Shown here in pieces: positions 8,364 to 17,273 of a stretch of DNA of 64,000 nucleotides. This DNA is from Brevibacterium yomogidense (lineage in GTDB: Bacteria; Actinomycetota; Actinomycetes; Actinomycetales; Brevibacteriaceae), in contig NZ_FWFF01000010.1 of NCBI RefSeq assembly GCF_900163715.1, forward strand, positions 1-64,000. Direction: 5' to 3'. Positions within the stretch are counted from its first letter, which is position 1, and each line of letters opens with the position of its first letter. The notes under the pieces were generated by a model. That model made no database searches. It worked only from the letters and a program-made list of their open reading frames with translations, and had not been told where the DNA came from. The position numbers and the translations under genes were made by a program.

Positions 8364-10199
8364 TCAGAGCTCGAGGTCGCCCTCGAAGTCGGCCTCCTGC
8401 AGACGCTCACGGATCGTCTTGAGGAAGCGACCCGCATCCGCACCGTCCACCAGCTCATGGTTGTAGGTGAGCGGCAGGTGCACCATGTCGCGGACTGCGA
8501 TCGACTCCGCGCCGTCGGCGGTCTTGACGACCATGGGACGACGGACGATCGTCCCGACGCCCAGGATGCCGGACTGCGGGTAGTTGATGATCGGTGTGTC
8601 CATGATCGCGCCGAAGCTGCCGATGTTGGTCACGGAGAACGTGCCGCCGGACAGCTCATCGGGCTTGATCTTGTTGTTGCGCGTCCTGTCGGCCAGATCG
8701 TCGATGGCCTTCGAGATGCCGGCGATCGACAGATCGCCCGCATCCTTGATGACCGGGACGAGCAGACCGCGCGGCGTGTCGACTGCGATGCCGACGTGCT
8801 CGTGACCGAAGTACTCGATCTCCTTGCCGTCCGCACCCAGCTGCGCGTTCATCTCCGGATGGATCTGCAGCGCTTCGACGACCGCCTTGATGAAGAACGG
8901 CAGGTACGTCAGTTTCACGCCGTGCTTCTCCTGGAAGGCGTCCTTGGTCGACTTCCGCAGATTCGCGACACCGGTGACGTCGACCTCGGACACCTGCGTG
9001 AGCTGCGAGGTGTTCTGCAGCGATTCGCGCATGCGCTTCGCGATCGTCTGACGGATCCGCGAAGACTTCTGCGTCGTGCCGCGCAGCTTCTTCGCCTCCT
9101 CCGACAGCTCCACGACGCGCGGTCCGGAACCGCCGGACGTGCCGGTGGCTCCGCTGACCGGTGCGGGAGAGGCCGCCGCATTGAGCACGTCCTGCTTGCG
9201 GATGCGACCACCGACGCCGGTGCCCTTGATCGACGTGAGATCGACGCCCTTGCTCTTGGCGAGCTTGCGGACCAGCGGTGTCACGTAGGCGGCGTTGTCA
9301 CCCGACACGCTGCGTGCGATGTCCTCACCTGATGCGGGGGTGTCTCCACCGCTCACGACCTGAGGAGTGTCCTCGGCCGGCGCGGAGGACGGTTCCGGTG
9401 CGGACTCCTCAGCCGGTTCGGGCTGGGACTCCTCGGCCGGAGCCTCGTCCTCTGCAGGTGCCTCCTCCGCGGGGGCCTCTTCGGCCTCGGCAGCGGGTGC
9501 CTCATCCGATCCGGAATCATCCGAACCGCCGGCGGCATCCTCGGACCCGACCAGCGCGAGCTTCGCGCCGACCTCGACCTCCTCGTCCTCTTCTGCGAAG
9601 AGTTCGAGGACCGTGCCGGCGACGGGGGAGGGGACCTCGGTGTCGACCTTGTCGGTGGAGACCTCGAGCAGCGGCTCGTCGACCTCGATCGTTTCGCCGA
9701 CCTCCTTGAGCCACCGGGTGACGGTGCCTTCCGTCACGGACTCGCCGAGCGCGGGCATCGTGACCTCGGTCGCGTCGCCGGATCCCGACGACGCCTTCGG
9801 TGCGGGTGCCGCCTCGGGCTCTGCTGCGGACGCGTCCTCCGGCTCGTCGGCCTCGTCCTCGGACGGTGCCTCGTCGGCCTCGTCCGCTGACTCCTCTGCC
9901 GTGTCCTCGGCGGGTGCGGATTCCTCAGCGGATGCCTCGGCGTCGCTCGAGCCGCCGCCGGATCCGTCACCGATCACGGCGAGCGCACCGCCGACCTCGA
10001 CGTCGTCGTCCTCTTCCGCGAGGATCTCTTCGACGACTCCCGCGTACGGGGAGGGGATCTCAGTGTCGACCTTGTCGGTGGAGACCTCGAGCAACGGCTC
10101 GTCGACCTCGATCGACTCTCCGACCTCCTTGAGCCACCGGGTGACAGTGCCCTCGGTGACCGATTCGCCCAGAGCGGGCATGTTCACTGTGTTGGACAT
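8364..10199 (-). CDS. sucB: 2-oxo-acid dehydrogenase E2 component (dihydrolipoamide acyltransferase)
   Basis: Core acyltransferase of the pyruvate and/or 2-oxoglutarate dehydrogenase complex. The 611-residue protein has two lipoyl domains, each with the lipoylated lysine in DKVDTE (near residues 43 and about 180), joined by long Ala/Glu/Pro-rich linkers. A peripheral-subunit-binding domain follows (YVTPLVRKLAKSKGVDL ... GTGVGGRIRKQDV), then the catalytic domain ending in YNHELVDGADAGRFL with the His and Asp of the active site. Annotated as SucB/DlaT because in actinobacteria this protein serves the shared complex; which substrate it serves cannot be read from the sequence. The gene is 21 bases downstream of lpdA, so E2 and E3 are probably co-transcribed. 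The two lipoyl domains are near-duplicates at DNA level. Confidence 0.93.
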   Translation of the reverse strand: MSNTVNMPALGESVTEGTVTRWLKEVGESIEVDEPLLEVSTDKVDTEIPSPYAGVVEEILAEEDDDVEVGGALAVIGDGSGGGSSDAEASAEESAPAEDTAEESADEADEAPSEDEADEPEDASAAEPEAAPAPKASSGSGDATEVTMPALGESVTEGTVTRWLKEVGETIEVDEPLLEVSTDKVDTEVPSPVAGTVLELFAEEDEEVEVGAKLALVGSEDAAGGSDDSGSDEAPAAEAEEAPAEEAPAEDEAPAEESQPEPAEESAPEPSSAPAEDTPQVVSGGDTPASGEDIARSVSGDNAAYVTPLVRKLAKSKGVDLTSIKGTGVGGRIRKQDVLNAAASPAPVSGATGTSGGSGPRVVELSEEAKKLRGTTQKSSRIRQTIAKRMRESLQNTSQLTQVSEVDVTGVANLRKSTKDAFQEKHGVKLTYLPFFIKAVVEALQIHPEMNAQLGADGKEIEYFGHEHVGIAVDTPRGLLVPVIKDAGDLSIAGISKAIDDLADRTRNNKIKPDELSGGTFSVTNIGSFGAIMDTPIINYPQSGILGVGTIVRRPMVVKTADGAESIAVRDMVHLPLTYNHELVDGADAGRFLKTIRERLQEADFEGDLEL

Positions 10200-10220
10200 C
10201 GTGTTCGACTCCTTCGGGAC

Positions 10221-11612
10221 TCAGTTGTGCGCGTGGAGCGGCTTGCCGGTGAGGGCGAGGAACGCCTCTCCGATGGCTTCGTTCTGGGTGGGGTGCGCGT
10301 GGATGAGCTGCGCGACCTCCTCCGGGAACGCTTCCCAGTTGATGATGAGCTGCGCCTCGCCGGCCTGCTCGCTCAACCGGGCTCCGATCCCGTGGATGCC
10401 GAGCACCGGGCCGTCCTTCTCACGGACGACCTTGATGATGCCGGTCGACTTGAGGATGACGGTCTTGCCGTTGCCCGCGAGGTTGTAGTCGAGGGTCTCG
10501 ATGCTGTCCTCGCCGTACTGCTCAGCGGCCTGCTTCTCCGTGATGCCCACGGAGAAGATCTCCGGCTCCGAGTAGGTGACGCGGGGGACGCCGGACTCGA
10601 CGAGCGGCGCGGGGTTCAGGCCCGCGATCTCCTCTGCGACGAAGATGCCGTGCGCGAACGAGCGGTGCGCGAGCTGCAGGCCGGGGGTGATGTCGCCGAT
10701 CGCGTAGACGTTCCCGACGCCCGTGTGCTGGCGCTCATCGACGATGACGAAGCCGCGGTCCGTCGTGATTCCCTGGTCCTCGTAGCCGAAGCCCTGGGTG
10801 ACGGGGCCGCGGCCCACGGCCACGAGCAGGTAGTCCGCGTCGAGGACGGTGCCGTCCTCGAGCTCCACGTGCACCTGGTCGTCGTCCTGCGTGACGCCCT
10901 TGAACATCTTGCCGGTCTTCACGCCGATCTTGCGCTTCTTGAAGGCCCGCTCGAGGTTCTTGGAGATCGCCTCGTCCTCGTTCGCCACGAGTCGGGGGAG
11001 TCCCTCGACGATGGTGACCTTCGCACCGAAGGAGGTCCACACACTGGCGAACTCGACGCCGATCACGCCGCCGCCCAGGACGATCGCCGACTCCGGGACG
11101 TCCTTGAGGTGGAGCGCCTCCGTGGAGGTGAGCACGCGACCGGAGATGTCGATGCCGATCGTCTTCGGCTCGGAGCCCGTCGCGAGGATGATGTTCTTGC
11201 CCGTGACGGTCACGCCGCCCTCATCGTTGGACACCTGGACCGTGTCCGTGCCGGTGAGCTTGCCCTCGCCGGAGATGTAGTCGATGCCGCGAACCTTCAC
11301 GAGCCCCTGGAGGCCCTTGTAGTTCTTGGAGATGACATCGTCCTTGTAGGCGAGCACACCCTCGATGTCGATGCCCTGGAATTCGGCCTTGATGCCGAAC
11401 TGCTCGGCCGACTTCGCCGTCTCCGCGACTTCTGCGGCGTGGAGCAGGGCCTTGGTCGGGACGCAGCCGCGGTGGAGGCACGTGCCGCCCACCTTGTCGC
11501 GTTCGATGAGTGCGACGCTCATCCCGAGCGTCGCGGCGCGGAAGGCGGCGGCGTATCCGGCCGTCCCGCCCCCCAGGATCACAAGATCATAGTTCTCTGA
11601 CGATTCGGTCAC
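10221..11612 (-). CDS. lpdA: Dihydrolipoyl dehydrogenase (E3)
   Basis: Re-oxidises the dihydrolipoyl groups of the E2 protein with NAD+. The 463-residue protein has the FAD loop VILGGGTAGYAAA, the redox disulfide in GGTCLHRGCVPTKALL, the NAD loop GGGVIGVEFAS and the C-terminal HAHPTQNEAIGE with the catalytic His-Glu pair. The GTG at 11610-11612 is chosen because TTGAGGAGTGCTCC precedes it with a good ribosome-binding site; the open frame runs 12 codons further upstream. It leads directly into sucB. Confidence 0.95.
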   Translation of the reverse strand: MTESSENYDLVILGGGTAGYAAAFRAATLGMSVALIERDKVGGTCLHRGCVPTKALLHAAEVAETAKSAEQFGIKAEFQGIDIEGVLAYKDDVISKNYKGLQGLVKVRGIDYISGEGKLTGTDTVQVSNDEGGVTVTGKNIILATGSEPKTIGIDISGRVLTSTEALHLKDVPESAIVLGGGVIGVEFASVWTSFGAKVTIVEGLPRLVANEDEAISKNLERAFKKRKIGVKTGKMFKGVTQDDDQVHVELEDGTVLDADYLLVAVGRGPVTQGFGYEDQGITTDRGFVIVDERQHTGVGNVYAIGDITPGLQLAHRSFAHGIFVAEEIAGLNPAPLVESGVPRVTYSEPEIFSVGITEKQAAEQYGEDSIETLDYNLAGNGKTVILKSTGIIKVVREKDGPVLGIHGIGARLSEQAGEAQLIINWEAFPEEVAQLIHAHPTQNEAIGEAFLALTGKPLHAHN

Positions 11613-11762
11613 GGAGCACTCCTCAATATCCGGCGGACTCTTTGCCACACATGGGCCTCGAGCTCAATCATTCCACTTAACGAGGGGGTTGGGACCCCTA
11701 TTCCCGGTCGTTTCACGGTGAGGGCGATCACGCGGCGCCCCCACCGTCGGCATTCCCGCCGC

Positions 11763-13274
11763 TCACGCTCCGGCCAGACGGGCCGCGAGCTCGACGAGGG
11801 TGCGCACCGGCACTCCCGTCCCGCCCTTGCCCGTGTAGCCGTGGGGGCCTTCGCCGTTGAACGAGGGTCCTGCGATGTCCAGGTGCGCCCATTCGACGCC
11901 GTCTTCCACGAACTCCTGGAGGAACGCAGCGGCGGCGAGCATGCCGCCGGAGCGACCGCCCGCGTTCGTGAGGTCCGCGGTGTTCGAGTCGAAGGAGCGG
12001 ATCATCTCCTCTGGGATGGGCATCGGCCACATCGGCTCGCCGGATGCCTCCGCCGCGAGGACCAGCTTGTTGCGGGCATCGTCCGTGCCCATGACGCCCG
12101 TGGTGCGCAGCCCCAGCGCCACGACCTGCGCGCCCGTGAGCGTCGCGATGTCGACGATGAGGTCCGGGGACTCCTCCTGCGCGGCGACCAGGGCATCGGC
12201 GAGCACCAGGCGTCCCTCGGCGTCCGTGTTCGTCACCTCGACGGTCTTCCCGCCGTAGATGCGCAGGACGTCGGCCGGCCGCTGCGCGGATCCGGACGGC
12301 ATGTTCTCTGCGAGGGCGAGCCACGCGGTGACCCGGACGGGCAGCCCCAGGCGTGCGATCGCGAAGATCGACTGCGCTGCGGCGGCCGCCCCGGCCATGT
12401 CCGACTTCATCTCCTCCATCTTCGCCGGCGGCTTGAGCGAGATGCCGCCGGAGTCGAAGGTGATGCCCTTGCCCACGAGCGACAGGTGCGTCGCAGCCTT
12501 CTTGGGCGCGTACGAGATCTTCACGAGGCGGGGGCCGCGGGTCGAACCGCCGCCCACACCGATCAGACCGCCGAACCCGCGGGAGCGCAGGGTGTCCTCG
12601 TCGAGCACCTCGACGGTGACCTTGGCCTTCTTGAGGTCGCCGGATCCCGCCTGGTCGACGACGGCCTGCGCGAACGAGGCGGGGAACAGGTCGAGCGGAG
12701 GCTGGTTCACGAGGTCGCGGGCGCCCGCGGATGCGGCGGCGATCGTCGCGGCGCGGTCGAGTCCGGCCTTCGCGGATGTCGGGGCGACGAGCGTGAGGGT
12801 CGAGACCGGATTCTTGTCCGTGCCGTCGGACAGGTATGCGGTGTAGCGGTACGAGCCGAGCAGTGCGCCGGTGGCGACGGCCTCGGCGGATGCCGAGTCC
12901 GCGACGGGGAAGGCGAGGCCGACGGAGTCCGTCTTCTCCAGCGAGCGCAGGGCGGTGCCCGCGGCACGGCGCAGCGTCTCGAGGTGAGCGCTGTCGGATT
13001 CGGCCTCGTCGCCGATCCCTGCGAGCACGACCGAGGTCGCCTTGAAGCCGGTGGGTGCCGGTATCCGGACGGTCGAGCCGGCCTTCCCCGTGTGGCCGAC
13101 GGCCTCCGCTGCGGCCGTGAGCGCCTGCGCCTGCTTCTTCGCCAGGCCCGGGGCTGCGGGGACGCCTCCCGTCTGGTTCTGCTGGAACGCGACGACGAGT
13201 GCATCGACGGTGAGCGCGGCGGGATCGCCGGTGGCGCGCGCGAGCGTCGGGAGGGGAGTGCTGGGGGTGACCAT
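11763..13274 (-). CDS. pepA: Leucyl aminopeptidase (M17 family)
   Basis: Di-metal cytosolic aminopeptidase that removes N-terminal amino acids from peptides. The 503-residue product has a weakly conserved N-terminal domain and an M17 catalytic domain with VGKGITFDSGGISLKP, KMEEMKSDMAG and the signature NTDAEGRLVLADAL. The ATG at 13272-13274 is chosen because GGAAGGACC precedes it; the open frame continues far upstream only because it is antisense to pyrD. It is transcribed divergently from pyrD. The 150 bases between its stop and the lpdA start include GGGGTTGGGACCCC, a weak hairpin. Confidence 0.95.
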   Translation of the reverse strand: MVTPSTPLPTLARATGDPAALTVDALVVAFQQNQTGGVPAAPGLAKKQAQALTAAAEAVGHTGKAGSTVRIPAPTGFKATSVVLAGIGDEAESDSAHLETLRRAAGTALRSLEKTDSVGLAFPVADSASAEAVATGALLGSYRYTAYLSDGTDKNPVSTLTLVAPTSAKAGLDRAATIAAASAGARDLVNQPPLDLFPASFAQAVVDQAGSGDLKKAKVTVEVLDEDTLRSRGFGGLIGVGGGSTRGPRLVKISYAPKKAATHLSLVGKGITFDSGGISLKPPAKMEEMKSDMAGAAAAAQSIFAIARLGLPVRVTAWLALAENMPSGSAQRPADVLRIYGGKTVEVTNTDAEGRLVLADALVAAQEESPDLIVDIATLTGAQVVALGLRTTGVMGTDDARNKLVLAAEASGEPMWPMPIPEEMIRSFDSNTADLTNAGGRSGGMLAAAAFLQEFVEDGVEWAHLDIAGPSFNGEGPHGYTGKGGTGVPVRTLVELAARLAGA

Positions 13275-13351
13275 CGAGGGTCCTTCCGTGAGTCGGATGG
13301 TGTCCGTCCCTACCCTAGTCCGGTGGGAGTCGCAGGTGAGGGCGGGGCGGA

Positions 13352-13357
13352 TAGACT
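13352..13357 (+). promoter_or_regulatory. -10 box of a leaderless transcript (pyrD)
   Basis: TAGACT ends 7 bases before the GTG of pyrD at 13365. Confidence 0.5.
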
Positions 13358-13364
13358 CCGGCTC

Positions 13365-14477
13365 GTGGACAATTCCCTGTATTCGCTCGTCTTCCGTGCC
13401 GTGTTCGCGCCGATGGATGCGGAGCGCGCTCACCACCTCAGCTTCACGGCCCTGCGCGGACTCGATTCGCTGCCGGGACTGCGGGCCGCGTTCGGCGCAG
13501 TGCTGTCGGCCGGGACCGATGATCCGGTCGAGGTGCTGGGCCTGCCTTTCCGCAACCGCGTGGGGCTGGCCGCCGGGTTCGACAAGGAGGGCGGCGGGGT
13601 CCGCGCCCTGTCGCGTCTGGGGTTCGGACACATCGAGATCGGGACGGTGACGGGACAGGCGCAGCCGGGCAACGAGCGTCCGCGGCTCTTCCGCCTGCTC
13701 GCGCACGACGCGATCCTCAACCGCATGGGCTTCAACAACGCAGGGTCGCATGCCGCCGCAGCCGCGGTCGCGCAGCAGCGGGACCTCGTCGAAGAGCTGC
13801 CGGCATCACGGCGACCGATCATCGGGGTCAACATCGGCAAGACCAAGGTCGTCGAGGCGGCGGATGCGGCATCGGACTACGCCGTGTCGACGCGGGAGCT
13901 GGCGCCGCTGGCCGACTACCTCGTCATCAACGTGTCCTCGCCGAACACTCCGGGCCTCCGCGACCTGCAGGCGGCGGACTCGCTGCGCCCCATCATCACC
14001 GCGGTGCGCGACACCGCCGCGAAGGTCGTCGCGGCCCCGCGCTCGACACTCGGCCACGTTCCGCTGCTCGTGAAGCTCGCGCCGGACCTGGCGGACGGCG
14101 ACGTGCGGGAACTGGTCGATCTTGCGATCGCGGAGCGGGTCGACGGCCTGGTGCTCACGAACACGACGATCGATCGCGAGGTTCTGACGGGAGCAGACCG
14201 GGACTTCGCGCGGGGCGAGGCCGGGGGGATCTCCGGACGGCCGCTCGCCGCACGATCGATGGAGGTGCTGCGCCTGGTGCGCGCCCACCTGGACCGCGCC
14301 CACCCGGGATCGCCGATGGCACTGGTATCCGCCGGGGGAGTCGGCGATGCCCGGGACGTCGCAGCTCGCCTGGGTGCGGGGGCAGACCTCGTGCAGGCCT
14401 ACTCCGGACTCATCTACGGCGGACCGACGTGGCCCGGTCAGGTGGTCCGCGGAAGCCGTGGCGGACGGCGGCGGTGA
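13365..14477 (+). CDS. pyrD: Dihydroorotate dehydrogenase (quinone), class 2
   Basis: Oxidises dihydroorotate to orotate in pyrimidine synthesis and passes electrons to the membrane quinone. The 370-residue protein begins with a short N-terminal helical region (NSLYSLVFRAVFAPMDAERAHH) that in class 2 enzymes contacts the membrane. Motifs are NRVGLAAGFDKEG, GFGHIEIGTVT, LNRMGFNNAG, and NVSSPNTPGLR with the catalytic serine. TNTT, SGRPLA and SAGGVGDARD complete the FMN phosphate site. The GTG at 13365 is chosen because it starts just before the conserved N-terminus and has TAGACT 7 bases upstream. Strong terminator hairpin 10 bases after the stop. Confidence 0.96.
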   Translation: MDNSLYSLVFRAVFAPMDAERAHHLSFTALRGLDSLPGLRAAFGAVLSAGTDDPVEVLGLPFRNRVGLAAGFDKEGGGVRALSRLGFGHIEIGTVTGQAQPGNERPRLFRLLAHDAILNRMGFNNAGSHAAAAAVAQQRDLVEELPASRRPIIGVNIGKTKVVEAADAASDYAVSTRELAPLADYLVINVSSPNTPGLRDLQAADSLRPIITAVRDTAAKVVAAPRSTLGHVPLLVKLAPDLADGDVRELVDLAIAERVDGLVLTNTTIDREVLTGADRDFARGEAGGISGRPLAARSMEVLRLVRAHLDRAHPGSPMALVSAGGVGDARDVAARLGAGADLVQAYSGLIYGGPTWPGQVVRGSRGGRRR

Positions 14478-14487
14478 GCGGGTGGAT

Positions 14488-14525
14488 ATGAGGAGGGGCC
14501 GGGCGATCGCCCGGCCCCTCCTCAT
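14488..14525. terminator. Bidirectional terminator between pyrD and the DUF3043 gene
   Basis: A perfect 18-bp stem with a 2-base loop lies between convergent genes; TTTCAT follows on the + strand. Confidence 0.85.
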
Positions 14526-14549
14526 TTCATGCGCGCTGTGCCGTCCGGG

Positions 14550-15176
14550 TCAGGACGGGTACTGGCCGCGCTTCACAACAGCCTTGGGCACGCGGAGGCG
14601 GCGGATCTGCACGGAGCGCATGATCGCGTAGAAGTTGGTGCCGCGCTGGATGGAATCCTCGCCGAACTTCGTCTTGAGGCGACCGCGCAGCAGGACGCAG
14701 AGCAGGACGCTGTCGAGCAGGATCAGGATGATCAGGCCGTAGACGATGAAGTTCGCGATCATCGCCCACTGCTGTCCGCCGAACATACCGGCGAGCAGCA
14801 CGACGAGTGCGATCGGGATGAACATCTCTCCGATCGAGAACCGTGCGTCGACGTAGTCGCGGATGTACCGGCGCTGCGGCCCGGCGTCACGGGGCCCGAG
14901 GAACCTCTCGTCCCCGTTCATCACACCGATCCGGGATTCGTCGCGTCGACGACGCATCTCCTCGCGCGCACGCTTGTCAGCGGCCTTGCGGTCGCCACCG
15001 ACCAGAGGGCGCTGATTGCGCGCTTCCTGGTCGCTGCGCTTGGGCGTGGGGCGATTCTTCTTCTGCTCCGCGGAGTGCGCGGCGGGCTCGGCGTCAGCGC
15101 CGACCGCTGTGTCGTCGTGCGACGACGCGCGCTGATCCGGGTCAGCTTCCTGGGGCTTACTCTTCCGTCCGAACAC
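14550..15176 (-). CDS. DUF3043 family membrane protein
   Basis: A 208-residue actinobacterial protein of unknown function. The first 85 residues are charged and probably disordered, starting with FGRKSKPQEADPDQR, then comes the conserved NQRPLVGGDRKAADKRAREEMRRRR stretch (given here in two parts: NQRPLVGGDRK and AREEMRRRR). RRYIRDYVDARFSIGEMF precedes two membrane helices at about 118-135 and 140-162, and the tail ends LRVPKAVVKRGQYPS. The start is a GTG with TACTAT 7 bases upstream, so the transcript is probably leaderless. It diverges from the dipeptidase gene with only 20 bases between the start codons. Confidence 0.88.
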   Translation of the reverse strand: MFGRKSKPQEADPDQRASSHDDTAVGADAEPAAHSAEQKKNRPTPKRSDQEARNQRPLVGGDRKAADKRAREEMRRRRDESRIGVMNGDERFLGPRDAGPQRRYIRDYVDARFSIGEMFIPIALVVLLAGMFGGQQWAMIANFIVYGLIILILLDSVLLCVLLRGRLKTKFGEDSIQRGTNFYAIMRSVQIRRLRVPKAVVKRGQYPS

Positions 15177-15183
15177 GCAATGA

Positions 15184-15190
15184 ATAGTAT
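15184..15190. promoter_or_regulatory. Overlapping divergent -10 boxes
   Basis: The heptamer ATAGTAT reads TAGTAT on the + strand (6 bases before the dipeptidase ATG) and TACTAT on the - strand (7 bases before the DUF3043 GTG). The two -10 boxes share five base pairs, so the two promoters should exclude each other. Confidence 0.55.
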
Positions 15191-15196
15191 CGGATC

Positions 15197-16591
15197 ATGA
15201 CTGACTCACAGCATCCGCGTCCCGCGTCCGCTCGCGCAGCGGAGCTCCACACCGCACTGGACACCGTCTTCGACCAGGTGAAGGAGACGCTCGCGTCGCT
15301 CGTCGCACTCCCGTCGATCGCCTGGCCGTCCTTCGACCAGTCCCATGTCGCCGCGTCCGCCGAGGCCGTCGCCGGCCTGGCCCGGGAGGCGGGCTTCCCG
15401 TCGGTGGAGGTCCTCACAGCGCCCACGGCATCCGGTGTCGACGGCGCACCCGCTGTCGTGGCACGTCGAGAGGGTCCGGCGGGTGCTCGGACAGTGGTCC
15501 TCTACGCACACCACGACGTCCAGCCCACGGGGGACGAGGCCCTGTGGAACACCCCGCCGTTCGTCGCGACGGAGATCGGCGATCGGATCTACGGACGAGG
15601 CGCAGCCGATGACAAGGCCGGCATCCTCGTCCACCTCACCGCTCTGCGCCTGCTGGGCGACGACCTCGGCGTCGGTGTGGTCCTCTTCGTGGAGGGGGAG
15701 GAGGAGGCGGGCTCCCCGAGCTTCCAGAACTTCCTCCGCACGCACCGGGACAAGCTGGCGGGCGACGTCATCGTGGTCGCGGACTCCGGCAACTGGAAGG
15801 TCGGCACGCCGGCGCTGACCACCAGCCTGCGCGGCATGGCATCGCTCGAGTTCACCGTGTCCACCCTGGACCACGCGGTGCATTCCGGGATGTACGGGGG
15901 AGTGGTGCCCGACGCCGCCCTCGCGATGACGAGACTGCTGGCGACCCTCCACGGTGAGAGCGGGGCGGTGGCGGTGTCCGGCCTCGGCGGCGAGACGCGC
16001 GCCGATGTGGAGTACGACGAGGCGGAGCTCCGCCGGGATTCGGGAGTGCTCGACGGCGTGGAGCTCATCGGTGACGGATCGCTGGCCTCCCGCCTGTGGT
16101 CCCAGCCATCGATCACCGTCATCGGCCTGGACCTGCCGAATGTCGACGTCTCCTCGAACACGCTGCAGCACTCCGTGCGCGCGAAGCTGAGCATCCGGGT
16201 CGCCCCGGGCGGGACCCCGGCCGACGCACTGGCAGCGGTCAAGGAGCATCTGCGCTCCCACGCTCCGTTCGGTGCGCAGGTCGAGTTCGGGGCGGAGGAG
16301 GGCGGCAGCCCGTGGCGGGCGGACACCGAGGACCCGGTCGTCGACACCGCGATGGCCGCGCTGTCCGACGGCTTCGGAACGGAAGCGGTGCAGGTGGGCC
16401 TGGGCGGGTCGATCCCCTTCATCGCGGACCTGCTCGGGGAGTTCCCCTCCGCGTCGATCCTGGTGACAGGAGTGGAGGATCCCGATGCGCGGGCGCACAG
16501 CGCCAACGAGTCGCTGCATGTGCCGGACTTCCGGTCGGCGATCGTGTCTGAGGCGCTGCTCCTCGAGGCGCTGGGGCGCGCCGAGGGATAG
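15197..16591 (+). CDS. M20 family dipeptidase
   Basis: Zinc-dependent cytosolic peptidase that splits small peptides. The 464-residue protein has the metal-binding motifs of the M20 family: LYAHHDVQPTGD near residue 102, GRGAADDKAG near 133 with the bridging aspartate, and EGEEEAGSPSF near 170 with the catalytic and metal glutamates. A lid/dimerisation domain is inserted in the middle (HAVHSGMYGG) and a final metal histidine lies in RAHSANESLHVPDF. The ATG at 15197 lacks a ribosome-binding site but follows a TAGTAT box by 6 bases, consistent with a leaderless mRNA. The natural substrate cannot be told from sequence. Confidence 0.9.
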   Translation: MTDSQHPRPASARAAELHTALDTVFDQVKETLASLVALPSIAWPSFDQSHVAASAEAVAGLAREAGFPSVEVLTAPTASGVDGAPAVVARREGPAGARTVVLYAHHDVQPTGDEALWNTPPFVATEIGDRIYGRGAADDKAGILVHLTALRLLGDDLGVGVVLFVEGEEEAGSPSFQNFLRTHRDKLAGDVIVVADSGNWKVGTPALTTSLRGMASLEFTVSTLDHAVHSGMYGGVVPDAALAMTRLLATLHGESGAVAVSGLGGETRADVEYDEAELRRDSGVLDGVELIGDGSLASRLWSQPSITVIGLDLPNVDVSSNTLQHSVRAKLSIRVAPGGTPADALAAVKEHLRSHAPFGAQVEFGAEEGGSPWRADTEDPVVDTAMAALSDGFGTEAVQVGLGGSIPFIADLLGEFPSASILVTGVEDPDARAHSANESLHVPDFRSAIVSEALLLEALGRAEG

Positions 16592-16631
16592 CCGCTGGGC
16601 CGGGATGAGGGATAGGGGGCTGGGCCGGAAT
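16583..16631. repeat. Imperfect tandem duplication of about 24 bp
   Basis: Two copies of a unit beginning GAGGGATAG and ending GCTGGGCCGGRAT follow each other. The first overlaps the last codons and stop of the dipeptidase gene, so the second copy looks like a duplication of the gene end. Confidence 0.7.
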
Positions 16632-16684
16632 GCAGGTCGTCCGACGCGGCGGAATAGGAGCGGCCGTCGCGGTGTTCCGAGGTG

Positions 16685-16690
16685 TAGCCT
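16685..16690 (+). promoter_or_regulatory. Probable -10 box of erpA
   Basis: TAGCCT within the extended -10 TGTAGCCT gives a leader of roughly 55 bases before the erpA ATG, which has its own ribosome-binding site. Confidence 0.45.
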
Positions 16691-16752
16691 GAGAGGACCA
16701 ACGATCGACAGTGCGATCTGCGACGTTCCCCGAATCGTGCGAAGGAGATCCG

Positions 16753-17106
16753 ATGACCGTCACCGACACGACGACCGTGCCCCACGGAGTCGAACTGACA
16801 GACACAGCCGCCGACAAGGTGCGCAACCTGCTCGAGCAGGAGGGCCGTGACGACCTGCGACTGCGCGTCGCAGTGCAGCCCGGTGGCTGCTCCGGTCTCA
16901 TCTACCAGCTGTACTTCGACGAGCGCACGCTCGACGGAGACGCGGTGCGAGACTTCGACGGCGTCGAAGTGATCGTCGACAAGATGAGCGTTCCATACCT
17001 GGGTGAGTCGAAGATCGATTTCTCCGACACCATCGAGAAGCAGGGCTTCACGATCGACAACCCCAACGCCGCGGGCTCCTGCGCGTGCGGTGATTCGTTC
17101 CACTGA
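16753..17106 (+). CDS. erpA: Iron-sulfur cluster insertion protein (A-type carrier)
   Basis: A-type carrier that accepts iron-sulfur clusters and delivers them to apo-proteins. The 117-residue product has the three conserved cysteines, one in PGGCSGLIYQ and two in GSCACGDSF near the C-terminus. The ATG at 16753 has GAAGGAG at good spacing; an in-frame upstream ATG at 16711 lacks one. Possible local clients are the Rieske protein QcrA at 24190 and lipoyl synthase LipA. Its position between pepA/lipAB and the cta genes matches the conserved actinobacterial order. Confidence 0.95.
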   Translation: MTVTDTTTVPHGVELTDTAADKVRNLLEQEGRDDLRLRVAVQPGGCSGLIYQLYFDERTLDGDAVRDFDGVEVIVDKMSVPYLGESKIDFSDTIEKQGFTIDNPNAAGSCACGDSFH

Positions 17107-17126
17107 CCCACAGGCGCACTGCGATG

Positions 17127-17162
17127 GCGGGATCGGGTTCCTCACGGAAGCCCGGTCCCGCT
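17127..17162 (+). terminator. Imperfect hairpin after erpA
   Basis: A stem of about 15 bp with a bulge and one mismatch and a 4-base loop starts 20 bases after the erpA stop. A short GGCTCAGCGGCT direct repeat follows before aat. Confidence 0.55.
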
Positions 17163-17273
17163 GTGCGTTGCAGGGGAGGTGCGCTGCCGGCGAGGTTCAG
17201 CAGCTCGGTGGCTCAGCGGCTTGGAGGCTCAGCGGCTCGCGAGTCGGTGGTCACGTGTTCGATCGGAGGAACG

